DNA of 64,000 nucleotides. Origin: Stenomitos frigidus_A (GTDB lineage Bacteria > Cyanobacteriota > Cyanobacteriia > Leptolyngbyales > Leptolyngbyaceae). Positions 43,613 to 53,300 of the stretch are shown here, piece by piece. The stretch lies in contig NZ_CAWNSW010000073.1 of assembly GCF_963877135.1 (NCBI RefSeq), positions 186,001 through 250,000 on the forward strand, in the 5' to 3' direction. The number at the start of each line of letters is the position of its first letter. The first letter of the stretch is position 1. The position numbers were made by a program, and so were the translations under genes. The notes under the pieces were generated by a model. That model saw nothing but the letters and a program-made list of their open reading frames with translations. It made no database searches and was not told the DNA's origin.

Positions 43613-43999
43613 TGGAGCTGACGGGAGTCGAACCCGTGTCCGCCCTGGGTATTGGTACATCGCTCATTCACAGGCTTAGCTTCTCTGATCCTCGAAGCGG
43701 GAACCGTCCCTTGTCCCGGACGGTGGGATTCTCTGATAATTTCTTAGCTAGAAAGCCTACCAGAGAAAGCTTCCTAGAGCATCCGTTGGGGGTTGTCTCC
43801 CATACTTAACGGAGTCGTATGGGAAACGCTCGAACCAGTTAGAGGTTGTTAGGCAGCAACAAGTGCTTGCTTACGAGCAAAGGGTACGATGTTGTTCGCA
43901 TGTACGTTGTTTTGAGCCATTGATTTATGAGAGTTAGCTCGCTCTCAGCCTGAATCACACTGTAGTGTTCGCCAAAACGTCGAAACCGTTGCAGCCCCC
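43613..43999 (-). ncRNA. ssrA: tmRNA
   Basis: Single-piece tmRNA. The 5' end GGGGCTGCAACGGTTTCGAC and 3' end GGGTTCGACTCCCGTCAGCT plus CCA-less terminus (CAGCTCCA, then CTT) pair as a tRNA-Ala-like acceptor and T arm, so CCA is added after transcription. The tag frame at 43849-43899 encodes ANNIVPFARKQALVAA and a stop, the expected cyanobacterial proteolysis tag. It rescues stalled ribosomes together with SmpB. It is convergent with thiO, ending about 25 bases from its stop. The exact 5' base is uncertain by one or two positions. Confidence 0.96.
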
Positions 44000-44011
44000 T
44001 ATAGTCTTCCT

Positions 44012-44017
44012 ATTATA
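44012..44017 (-). promoter_or_regulatory. Probable -10 box of the tmRNA gene
   Basis: On the minus strand the region reads GCTATAATAGGAAGACTATA and then GGGGGCTGC. TATAAT is a consensus -10, placed about 12 bases before the mature tmRNA end, which would leave a very short leader removed by processing. Confidence 0.65.
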
Positions 44018-44558
44018 GCGGCTCTTGGTGGGTGTTGGCTGCATAACATTCGTGGCTTATAGCGTTTGAACCACCTTTAGCAACGCCCAGAGACCGATTT
44101 TACCCACACTGAATGGCCGCTTCTGGAGACCCATGCACCGAAATCACTCCATTGACTGATGCTTGCAAACTGTTACGCCTGGGCGGCGCTAGCGCTCACC
44201 AAGCCAGTCCACAGATGGAGACATACCACCCAGAAACGAGCCGTTATAGCAACGTTCGATCAAGACTACTTTTTGCCTCTGATATTTCTTTAGACGATTG
44301 GGGCATCTATGAAGTAGGTGCAACTACGTCCTCCATATTTAAGTTTTCATGTTTAAAGGTTGGCACTTACGCTAACGCAAACGTAGACGCTGGTAACGCC
44401 TACGTATAGTCCGTTAGTCAAGTCTCTTCTCCTCATAAAGCGTGAGTTCACAAAACTTGAAATAGCTTGTAGCCATTTGGCATCGACGTACGTTGGCCCC
44501 CACTGACGTGGACGATCGCAGTCCCTCATCTTGTCGTGTCAACCTATCGAGCCTTTGT
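44018..44558. other. 541-base stretch before the giant surface protein gene, no supported gene
   Basis: A 98-codon frame at 44113-44409 exists but shows no family resemblance and has unusual composition; I do not support it as a gene. The stretch presumably carries the promoter of the giant protein. Short near-direct repeats (GTTTGCGT/ACGCAAACG-like, around 44370-44405) are visible. Confidence 0.5.
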
Positions 44559-47500
44559 ATGAACTTTGCTAAACCGTCTGTGTTGAGTGATTCCCTGAAG
44601 ACCACACCCGATAGTGTGTTCTCGCTAACCTCTGCGTTGGATACTGCTGCTGCCATTGGGATGAGTCCCCTGGCTGGTTGGAGTGGGGCAAGTGAAGCCA
44701 GCGCGATCGCCTTTATCGATGGCAGCGTTGCCGATTACCAAACCCTGGTGGCAGGCATTGCACCAGGCACCGAAGTCCACTTGCTCGACTCCAACCAGGA
44801 TGCCGTCACCCAAATTACCAATACCCTGCTGGGAAGACACAACATCAGCAGTTTGCACATCGTTTCCCACGGGGAAGCGGGCGGGTTGGACTTTGGCAAC
44901 AGCAAGCTGAACTTAAGCGACCTGCCGGAGTATGCAGCACAGTTGCAGAGTTGGAGCAAGGCGCTGACTGATAATGCCGATATTCTGCTCTACGGCTGTG
45001 ATGTGGCGCAGGGCGAATTGGGCAAAGCCTTTACTAGTATCCTCAGCCAGTTAACCGGAGCCGATGTCGCTGCTTCCGATGACTTAACAGGTAACGCAGC
45101 CCATGGCGGCAATTGGGAAATGGAATTCAATACAGGAAGCATTGAGTCGTTCAATATCTTCTCTACCCAAGCCAAGGAAGCTTACGAGCATGTACTGGCA
45201 ACATTTACAGTCGCAAATACCGCCGACAGCGGAGCAGGCTCGTTGCGTCAGGCTGTCACTGATGCAAATGGAGCTGCTGGTGCGGATACCATCAATTTTG
45301 CACTGGGCGCAGGGGCACAGACTATTACACTGTCCTCTGGCTTAACGCTGACTGACTCTGTCAAGATTCTTAATACAACCGGAGCCGCCAATCTTACCAT
45401 TCAAGCCCCTTCAGGGGGAGCGTTCATTATTTTCACGGTCAATTCGGGTGCTACAGCTTCCTTTGATCAGTTAACTATCCGAAATGGTAGTGTTGGAATC
45501 TATAATAACAACGGAACAATTACCGCAATACTTAACAGCGCACTCACTAATAACAGTGAAGCAATTGACAATTTCTCTTTAACAGGAATTGACACCATTG
45601 CAAATTCGACTATTAGTGGTGGCAATTTGGGTATACATAGCCATGGTCCCATCAACACGATATTTAACAGCACTTTCAGCGGCATCGCTAGCTATGCCAT
45701 AGCTAACGATGCGGGGAGTATTGGCACCATTGCTAACGTTACTATTGCTGGCAATTCAAGTCAGGGCATTAACAACTTCTCCCGAACAATCACTACCCTT
45801 GCCAACACTATCATCGCAAATAATGGAACCAACTATTTAGGAAATAGTCCGGGTACCTCTACCAACAACCTCATTGGTGGAACCTTTGCCTCTGTCGGTT
45901 TGAGTTCTACTCTGGCAAATAATGGTGGTTCTACCCAGACCTATGCTGTTTTGGCTGGTAGCCCTGCCCTTAACGCTGGTAGCAATGCGGCACTCCCACT
46001 GGATACTCTTGATCTAGACGGTGACGGTAATACAACTGAAACAATTCCGTTTGACCAACGCGGTACTGGCTTTGTTCGGATTCAGGGTGGCACAGTTGAC
46101 ATTGGTGCAGTTGAAGGGCTGGCAAATGCAAATCCAGTGGTTTCTTTGCCGGGTGGGAGTGTCTCTTATACTGAGAATACGGCGGCCGTCGTGCTTGATG
46201 TTACGGGAACCGTCACCGATTCTGACTCGACTGATTTTGACACAGGTGCCCTAACAATTACTTACAGCGCCAATGGAACGGTAGACGATCGCCTTGCTAT
46301 CAACAATCAGGGTACGGGTGCCGGACAAATTGGTGTGTCTGGCAGCAACGTGTCCTACGGAGGCACAACCATTGGCACCTTTACGGGGGGAGTCGGTACG
46401 ACACCGCTAGTCGTCACCTTCAACAGCAATTCCAGTCCTGGTGCTGCCGAAGCATTACTCCGCAATCTCACCTATAGCAATGTTTCAGATGCACTTTCGA
46501 CGATCGATCGTACCTTAAGCGTAGTGCTGACGGATGGAGACGGTGGCACCAGCACAACGGCGAACAAAACCATTAGTGCTACCGCCGTGAACGACGCACC
46601 GACTGTTACGGCTCCAAGTGCGATCGCCATTACCGAAGACACTACTACGGTTCTCACGGGCATTTCGTTTGCTGATGTAGATGCGGGCAGTGGCACGATG
46701 TCCGCCGTCTTGAGTGTTGGGGCAGGTTCTCTGTCAGCGACGGCTGGTAGTGGAGTCACTGTGCTAGGTAGCGCTTCACCCAGCATTACCCTCAATGGCA
46801 CCCTTACCGCGCTCAACAGCTTTCTGACCAATAGTCTCACCTATACACCTGCCCTTAACGATGTCGCTACCCAAACGCTGGGGGTCAGAATCAATGATGG
46901 TGGTAATACAGGTTCTGGTGGCGCACTGTCTTCGGGGGTAACGAATGTCGCGCTGAACGTGACGGCAGTGAACGATGCACCCACCGTTACAGCTCCTACC
47001 GCGATCGCTGTGACTGAAGACATCACTACCGCTCTTACAGGGATTGCGTTTGCTGATGTGGATGCAGATAGTGGCATCGTCACGGCGACTTTAACCGTGG
47101 GTGCAGGCACGCTGGCAGCGACTGCTGGTAGCGGCGTGGCCGTGGGTGGTACTGCCACAAACCTGACGCTTGGCGGCACCCTTGCAGCTATCAATAGCTT
47201 TATTGCTGGTAACAGTCTCACCTACACCACAGCCCCAAATGCCACTGCGACCCAAACCCTGGGCGTGAGCATCAATGACGGTGGCAATACTGGTTCTGGT
47301 GGGGCATTGAGTTCAGCTGTGACAAATGTCAATCTCACCGTGACTCCGGTCAACGATGCGCCCTCCTTTACCAAAGGCGGCAACCAGACGGTTACAACGG
47401 GTGCGGGTGCCCAAACTATTACCAATTGGGCAACGGGCTTCAATCCGGGACCAGCTGATGAAGCGAGTCAAACCGTCCAGGCGTATGAGATTGTAAACAA

Positions 47501-49991
47501 TGATCATGCGGAAATCTTTACCGTTGCGCCCGCGATCGACGCCTTCGGCAACCTCACCTACACCCCTGCAAGTAACCTGGCGACTGCCACCACTGCGATC
47601 CTTAGCGTGCGTGTGCAAGACAACGGCGGCACCACCAACGGCGGCATTGACACCTCGACCGTGCAGACCTTTGCCATCACCGTCAAGCCCCAACCGACGA
47701 TCAGCATCACGCCTGTAACCCAGAATGAAGGCAACAGCAGCACGACTGCTTATACCTTTACCGTGAACATGAGCGATACCAGCACCCAAACCGTGCAGGT
47801 CAACTATGCCACGGCTGACGGCACTGCCACGGTTGCCGATGGTGACTACTTAGCCGCGTCCAACACCCTCACCTTTGCCCCCGGTGAGACCAGCAAAACG
47901 TTTACAGTCAACGTCAACGGCGACACCAAGTATGAGAGTACCGAAGCCTTTACAGTGAGTCTCTCGAATGCCGTGAATGGCACGATCGCTGCTAACAGCA
48001 ACAGTGTCAACGGCACGATCACCAACGATGATACTGCGCCTGTTGTCAACATCACGTCCACTATCACCCATGCGGAAGGGAACAGCGGCACCACTCCTTA
48101 TAACTTCACTGTGAATTTGTCGAACCCAAGTTTCGAGGCGATCGGCATCGACTACAGTACGAGTGATGGCAGTGCCACCGTTGCCGATGGTGACTATACT
48201 GCTGCGACGGGCACCGTCAATTTCGCCCCTGGTGAGACTAGCAAGACCATCACGGTTAATGCGGCAGGCGACACCAAATTTGAGTCCGATGAAACTTTCC
48301 AGGTCGCACTCACGGGACCTGCCAATGGCTCTGGTAATGTCAGCCCTGGCAATACGACAGGCAGTGGCACCATCACTAACGATGACACGCAACCTACTAT
48401 CAGCATTGGCAACGTCAGCCAGAATGAAGGCAACAGCGGCACTACTGCCTACACCTTTACCGTCAATCTCTCCAATGCCAGTACCCAAACGGTGACAGTG
48501 AACTATGCTACGGCTGACGGCACTGCCACGATCGCCGATAGCGATTATCTTGCCACCTCTGGCAGCCTCAACTTTGCCCCCGGTCAAACCAGCAAAACTA
48601 TCACTGTGCAGGTCAACGGGGATACGAAGTTTGAAGCCGACCAGGCGTTTAGCTTAGCGTTGAGCAATGCCAGCAATGGGACGTTGGGCACCAGCACAGG
48701 GACAGGCACGATCGTCAACGATGACACCCGCCCCACCATCAGCATCAACAGCGTTAGCAACCCGGAAGGTAGGACTGGCACCACACCGTTTACCTTCACG
48801 GTCAGCCTCTCCAATGCCAGCGACGAGACTGTGACCGTCAACTACGCGACGGCAGATGGCACCGCAACCAGCGTCAACAGTGACTATGCGCCCACCTCTG
48901 GTACGCTGACCTTCAATCCTCTTGAGTCCAGCAAAACGATCGCGGTCAATGTCAACGGGGACATTCGCATAGAGCCGGATGAAACCTTCCGGGTAAATCT
49001 GACTGCGCCCACGAAGGGGACGATCGCCACGGGTACAGGCACAGGCACGCTCAGGAACGATGATAACGCTAGTCTTGTGTGGCGCAATGGCACTTCAGGC
49101 GCTGCCCCCACCGGCACAGGCGAAAACGCTATCTGGCAACTGAACGGCTTTGCGTTCCAAAGTGGCAGCTATCTCCCCAGCATTGCCGATCTCAACTGGC
49201 AAATTGTCAGCAGCAGCGCCGATTTCAACCTTGATGGCAATACCGATATCTTGTGGCGCAACCGAGCAACGGGTGCGAATGCCATTTGGGAACTCAATAA
49301 CCTCACCCTTCAGAGTGCTTACTACATTCCTAGCGTGAGTGATTTAAACTGGCAAATTGTTGGCACCGCTGACTTCAATCGCGATAGCAAACCAGATCTC
49401 CTCTGGCGCAACCGCATGACCGGAGAAAACGCCGTCTGGCAATTGAATGGCTCTAGCTTGCAAAGCAGCTACTACATACCCCGCATCGCTGACCAAAACT
49501 GGCAGATTGTCGGCACTGGCGATTTCAACAACGATGGCATTGCTGACCTCGTTTGGCATAACCAAGCAACCACATCGAACGCTATCTGGCAAATGAATAG
49601 TACGGGGTTGCAAAGCGGCTATTACCTTCCAACTGCTGCCGACAGCAACTGGCAGATTGTCGGCACTAGCGATTTCAACAACGATGGCATTGCTGACCTC
49701 GTTTGGCATAACCAAGTAACTGGAGCGAACGCTATCTGGCAAATGAATAGTACGGGGTTGCAAAGCGGCTATTACCTTCCAACCGCTGCCGACATCAACT
49801 GGCAGATTGCCGGGATTACGGATTTTGGCGGCGACAGCACACCAGATATGCTCTGGCGCAATCAGCAGTCTAACAAGAACGAAATTTGGCAGATGAGTGG
49901 CTTCAGCTACTCACAGACCTATCAACTCCCTGATGCCTCCCAAAAGTGGAGTGTCAAGCCCCTACCGTTAGTTGCCCTACCGTTAGCCTAG
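44559..49991 (+). CDS. Giant DUF4347 surface protein with beta-helix, cadherin-like, Calx-beta and FG-GAP repeats
   Basis: 1810 residues from the ATG at 44559. Order: DUF4347 (about 47-213, with LHIVSHGEAGG and DILLYGCDVAQGE); CSLREA-type beta-helix (about 215-500); a TENTAAVVLDVTG module; three NDAPT cadherin-like modules starting about 570-930; four Calx-beta modules starting with EGNS/EGRT blocks at about 1046, 1161, 1278 and 1391; six 50-residue FG-GAP-like repeats from about 1505 with DFNNDGIADLVW calcium loops. There is no Sec signal, as is usual for DUF4347 proteins, thought to leave by type I secretion. It probably acts as an adhesin or matrix protein in the presence of calcium. Confidence 0.9.
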   Translation: MNFAKPSVLSDSLKTTPDSVFSLTSALDTAAAIGMSPLAGWSGASEASAIAFIDGSVADYQTLVAGIAPGTEVHLLDSNQDAVTQITNTLLGRHNISSLHIVSHGEAGGLDFGNSKLNLSDLPEYAAQLQSWSKALTDNADILLYGCDVAQGELGKAFTSILSQLTGADVAASDDLTGNAAHGGNWEMEFNTGSIESFNIFSTQAKEAYEHVLATFTVANTADSGAGSLRQAVTDANGAAGADTINFALGAGAQTITLSSGLTLTDSVKILNTTGAANLTIQAPSGGAFIIFTVNSGATASFDQLTIRNGSVGIYNNNGTITAILNSALTNNSEAIDNFSLTGIDTIANSTISGGNLGIHSHGPINTIFNSTFSGIASYAIANDAGSIGTIANVTIAGNSSQGINNFSRTITTLANTIIANNGTNYLGNSPGTSTNNLIGGTFASVGLSSTLANNGGSTQTYAVLAGSPALNAGSNAALPLDTLDLDGDGNTTETIPFDQRGTGFVRIQGGTVDIGAVEGLANANPVVSLPGGSVSYTENTAAVVLDVTGTVTDSDSTDFDTGALTITYSANGTVDDRLAINNQGTGAGQIGVSGSNVSYGGTTIGTFTGGVGTTPLVVTFNSNSSPGAAEALLRNLTYSNVSDALSTIDRTLSVVLTDGDGGTSTTANKTISATAVNDAPTVTAPSAIAITEDTTTVLTGISFADVDAGSGTMSAVLSVGAGSLSATAGSGVTVLGSASPSITLNGTLTALNSFLTNSLTYTPALNDVATQTLGVRINDGGNTGSGGALSSGVTNVALNVTAVNDAPTVTAPTAIAVTEDITTALTGIAFADVDADSGIVTATLTVGAGTLAATAGSGVAVGGTATNLTLGGTLAAINSFIAGNSLTYTTAPNATATQTLGVSINDGGNTGSGGALSSAVTNVNLTVTPVNDAPSFTKGGNQTVTTGAGAQTITNWATGFNPGPADEASQTVQAYEIVNNDHAEIFTVAPAIDAFGNLTYTPASNLATATTAILSVRVQDNGGTTNGGIDTSTVQTFAITVKPQPTISITPVTQNEGNSSTTAYTFTVNMSDTSTQTVQVNYATADGTATVADGDYLAASNTLTFAPGETSKTFTVNVNGDTKYESTEAFTVSLSNAVNGTIAANSNSVNGTITNDDTAPVVNITSTITHAEGNSGTTPYNFTVNLSNPSFEAIGIDYSTSDGSATVADGDYTAATGTVNFAPGETSKTITVNAAGDTKFESDETFQVALTGPANGSGNVSPGNTTGSGTITNDDTQPTISIGNVSQNEGNSGTTAYTFTVNLSNASTQTVTVNYATADGTATIADSDYLATSGSLNFAPGQTSKTITVQVNGDTKFEADQAFSLALSNASNGTLGTSTGTGTIVNDDTRPTISINSVSNPEGRTGTTPFTFTVSLSNASDETVTVNYATADGTATSVNSDYAPTSGTLTFNPLESSKTIAVNVNGDIRIEPDETFRVNLTAPTKGTIATGTGTGTLRNDDNASLVWRNGTSGAAPTGTGENAIWQLNGFAFQSGSYLPSIADLNWQIVSSSADFNLDGNTDILWRNRATGANAIWELNNLTLQSAYYIPSVSDLNWQIVGTADFNRDSKPDLLWRNRMTGENAVWQLNGSSLQSSYYIPRIADQNWQIVGTGDFNNDGIADLVWHNQATTSNAIWQMNSTGLQSGYYLPTAADSNWQIVGTSDFNNDGIADLVWHNQVTGANAIWQMNSTGLQSGYYLPTAADINWQIAGITDFGGDSTPDMLWRNQQSNKNEIWQMSGFSYSQTYQLPDASQKWSVKPLPLVALPLA
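49501..49800 (+). repeat. Two near-identical 150-bp repeats in the FG-GAP region
   Basis: Units begin GGCAGATTGTCGGCACTGGC at 49501 and GGCAGATTGTCGGCACTAGC at 49651; the next, diverged, unit begins at 49801. The two agree at nearly all bases, indicating recent duplication or conversion of a 50-residue repeat. Confidence 0.93.
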
Positions 49992-50125
49992 TTTTTGCCT
50001 GCCAGGCTCTTACTGCAAGGTCGTAGACCGATCGGTTCACACGCTCTTGCAGTGAGAGTTCTATCGCAAGAACGCCATTTAGGATAAGTGCAATAGCATT
50101 TATAGCGATCGTCACAACATTTAGG

Positions 50126-50197
50126 ACATGGGGATCAAAGGGGGTGTGGGGGCGTTGCCCCCAGCCAGGGGTTCCACCCCTGCACCCCGTCCTAACC
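50126..50197. repeat. Dispersed GC-rich repeat B, copy 2 (inverted relative to copy 1)
   Basis: GACATGGGGATCAAAGGGGG to CACCCCGTCCTAACC. It matches the reverse complement of 41472-41544. It lies in the 395-base gap between the giant protein and the CobN-like gene; no cobalamin riboswitch pattern was found in the rest of that gap. Confidence 0.85.
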
Positions 50198-50386
50198 CAT
50201 CTGTCTATTGCTATAGGATGAGTGCAATAACCGTCAGTAGAGCGTTAGCAAAATTTTTATCTTATTCAATTCAAGGGCTGATTTCTATTGTCGAATCCAC
50301 CTCGACGATGAGACTCGTGATCGACGCTGGGTGTACCTGCAATAATGGTAGCCATTGCCCGCGATCGTTATTTAATTTAAACGCCG

Positions 50387-53300
50387 ATGCATCGTCTTGC
50401 TACTTTGCCAGGAGGCTGGAACCCGTCTACGGATGGGGTGATTTTTGTGGAACAGCAGCCTGCGCCGATCGTGGTGATCACGGCAGCGGATACGGATATT
50501 CAAACCCTCGCGGCGGCGGCGGCCCAACTGCCAGACGGGTTTCCAGCGTTCCGGGTGGTGAATTTGCTCCAATTGCAGCAGCAGTTGACGATCGACACCT
50601 ATGCGGAGGATGTTTTAGCCAATGCGGCAGTGATTATTGTGCGCTTGATTGGCGGACAGTCTTACTGGAGCTATGGGTTGGATGTGGTGGAGCAAACGGC
50701 GAAGGAAACGGGTGCGGCGTTGATTTTCCTTCCGGGTGATGAGCGTCCTGATCCAACGTTGGCGAGTCATTCTACGGTTTCATTAGCGCTTGTGAATCAG
50801 GTGTGGCAGTACTTTATTGAGGCGGGCAGCGAGAATTATCAAAACCTCTTGAGGTTTGTTGCGGCAGAATTTTTGGATTATGCGATCGATTATCAGTTGC
50901 CTCGATCGGTGCCGCGCGTGGGGCTCTATGAATATGGCTCGGGCGCTCGGTCTGAGGTTGTTGTTCAGGTAAATTGTGGCTTCGATGAAAACCCTCTCCG
51001 GGGGTCTTCCCCCCGGTCCCCCGTTATGTGGGGTCCTAGCTCCCCCACACCCCCCGAACAGGAGTCTTACGGTGAAACACAAAGGTTACTGATTGGGGGT
51101 GATCTGGTAAGTGCAGCAAGGGTTGAGGGGAAGAGTGTAAGGAAGTCAACAGAAGCGTTGGGTGACGAAAACGATGAAGCCTTGGGTAAAGTAGCGATCG
51201 TGTTTTACCGAGCGCATTATTTGGGGGGTAATACAGCGGCGATCGATGCGCTTTGTGTTGCTTTAAGTGAGCGCAATTTAACGCCTGTGCCTATCTTTAT
51301 CTCGTCGCTTAAAGAGCCGGATGTGCAGGCGGAACTGATTCGCTATTGCAGTCAGAATGTTGACGTGTTGCTCAACACAACGAGCTTTTCGTTGGCGAGC
51401 TTAGATACCGATACACCTAAAGTTGATTTGTGGAAGACGCTGGACGTGCCAGTTTTTCAGGTCATTTTTAGTGGAGGCACAAAAGAGGCTTGGGAGTCGG
51501 GTGCACAGGGCTTGACACCACGCGATATGGCAATGAATGTGGCGTTGCCAGAAGTGGATGGCAGAATCATCACGCGAGCGGTGTCTTTCAAAACAGTGCA
51601 GACTCAGAATGCGCTGCTGCAAACCGATGTGGTGGTGTATGAGCCAGAGCGATCGCGCATTGAATTTGTTGCAGAGTTGGCAGCTAATTGGGTGAAATTA
51701 CGTCACACGCCGATCGCGGAACGAAAAATTGCGCTCATTTTGGCGAACTATCCCAACCGCGATGGACGGTTAGCCAATGGGGTGGGTTTAGACACGCCAG
51801 CAAGCTGTTTAGAAATACTCAAAGCACTTCAACTGGCAGGTTATACCGTTTCAGAATTGCCTGAAACCAGTGATGAGCTGATGCAACGGTTAACAACTGG
51901 CGTGACCAATGATCCAGAAAGTTTCGGGTGGCGATCGGTAAACCAAGTGCTAGCGCTAGAAGACTACACAACCCATTTTCAGACGCTACCTGATGCCGTA
52001 CAAACAGGTATCCAATCCCGTTGGGGCGACCCACTTGAGACAGAGGCTTTCCCGATCGCAGGCCTGCAATTTGGCAATGTGTTTGTCGGCATTCAACCCG
52101 CACGGGGCTACGATCGCGATCCTACCCTCAACTATCATGCGCCCGATTTAGAACCCACTCACTCCTATCTGGCGTTTTATCACTGGGTGAACGCTCACTT
52201 TGGCGCAAACGCCATTGTGCATGTGGGCAAACATGGCAATTTAGAATGGCTTCCCGGAAAGAGCGTGGCGCTATCAGAAAACTGCTATCCCGAAGCCGTG
52301 TTCGGTGCCATGCCACATCTTTACCCGTTCATCGTGAATGATCCGGGTGAAGGTTCCCAGGCAAAACGACGATCGCAAGCCGTCATTCTCGATCACCTCA
52401 CGCCACCCATGACTCGTGCCGAACTGTACGGCAGTTTGCATCAGTTGGAAGGCTTAATCGATGAATACTACGAAGCCCAAACCCTTGATCCAGCACGAGT
52501 CGGCCTCATTCGCGATCGCCTCATGCAACTCATTCAGCAAGAACACCTTCACAAAGATTTGGGCATCGCCACCGAGCTATCCGACGAAGCAATCACCAAA
52601 GTATTAACCGCCGCTGATGGCTACTTGTGTGAACTCAAAGAAGCCCAAATTCGCGACGGCTTACACATCTTTGGGCAATGCCCCGATGGACGACAACTCC
52701 GCGATCTAATCGTCGCGATCGCCCGCAACCCCAACGCCAATCGTATGGGTTTAACGCGCGCGATCGCCCAAGACTGGCAACTCGACTTCGATCCACTCAC
52801 CGCCAATCTAGGCGACATCCTGGAGCCCACTCAGCACCCCGCCCTCCAAACCTGCCGCATCATCGGCGATGCCATCGAAATCATCGAAAACCACGCCGCT
52901 TCTCTTATTGAAGTACTTCTTTCTCCTCCACGCGCACTCAGTACAGAGGTTGCTTCACTCGTTGGGTTTCGTCCCTCAACCCAACCTACATCTCTGAATT
53001 CCCCTCCAGAACTAGCAGCAAACACCGATCACCCCTCGATCGCCCTTCAACCTTCTTGCCAGAACTCTGATTCGGGGGGCGTGGGGGAGTTAGGCCCCCA
53101 CATCGCGGGGGGCCGGGGGGAAGTCCCCCGGAGAGAGCCTCCAACCGAAGCAGAAATATCCGCATTCGATCACTGTGAGCAAAACACGATCGGACAGCAA
53201 ACACAGCAAGAATTAGATTGGGTACGCGATCGCCTCCTCCCCGCCCTACGCAAAACCGATCAAGAAATCACCAACCTCCTACGCGGTCTAGACGGCCAAT

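Noticed and set aside
44113..44409. 98-codon + frame between tmRNA and the giant protein
   Set aside because: No similarity recognised, mixed composition and no good ribosome site.
46472..48841. Series of long minus-strand frames opposite the giant protein
   Set aside because: They are produced by the biased Thr/Ala/Gly/Val composition of the repeats on the coding strand.
49992..50386. Cobalamin riboswitch upstream of cobN
   Set aside because: Looked for the conserved B12-box-like core and found nothing convincing.
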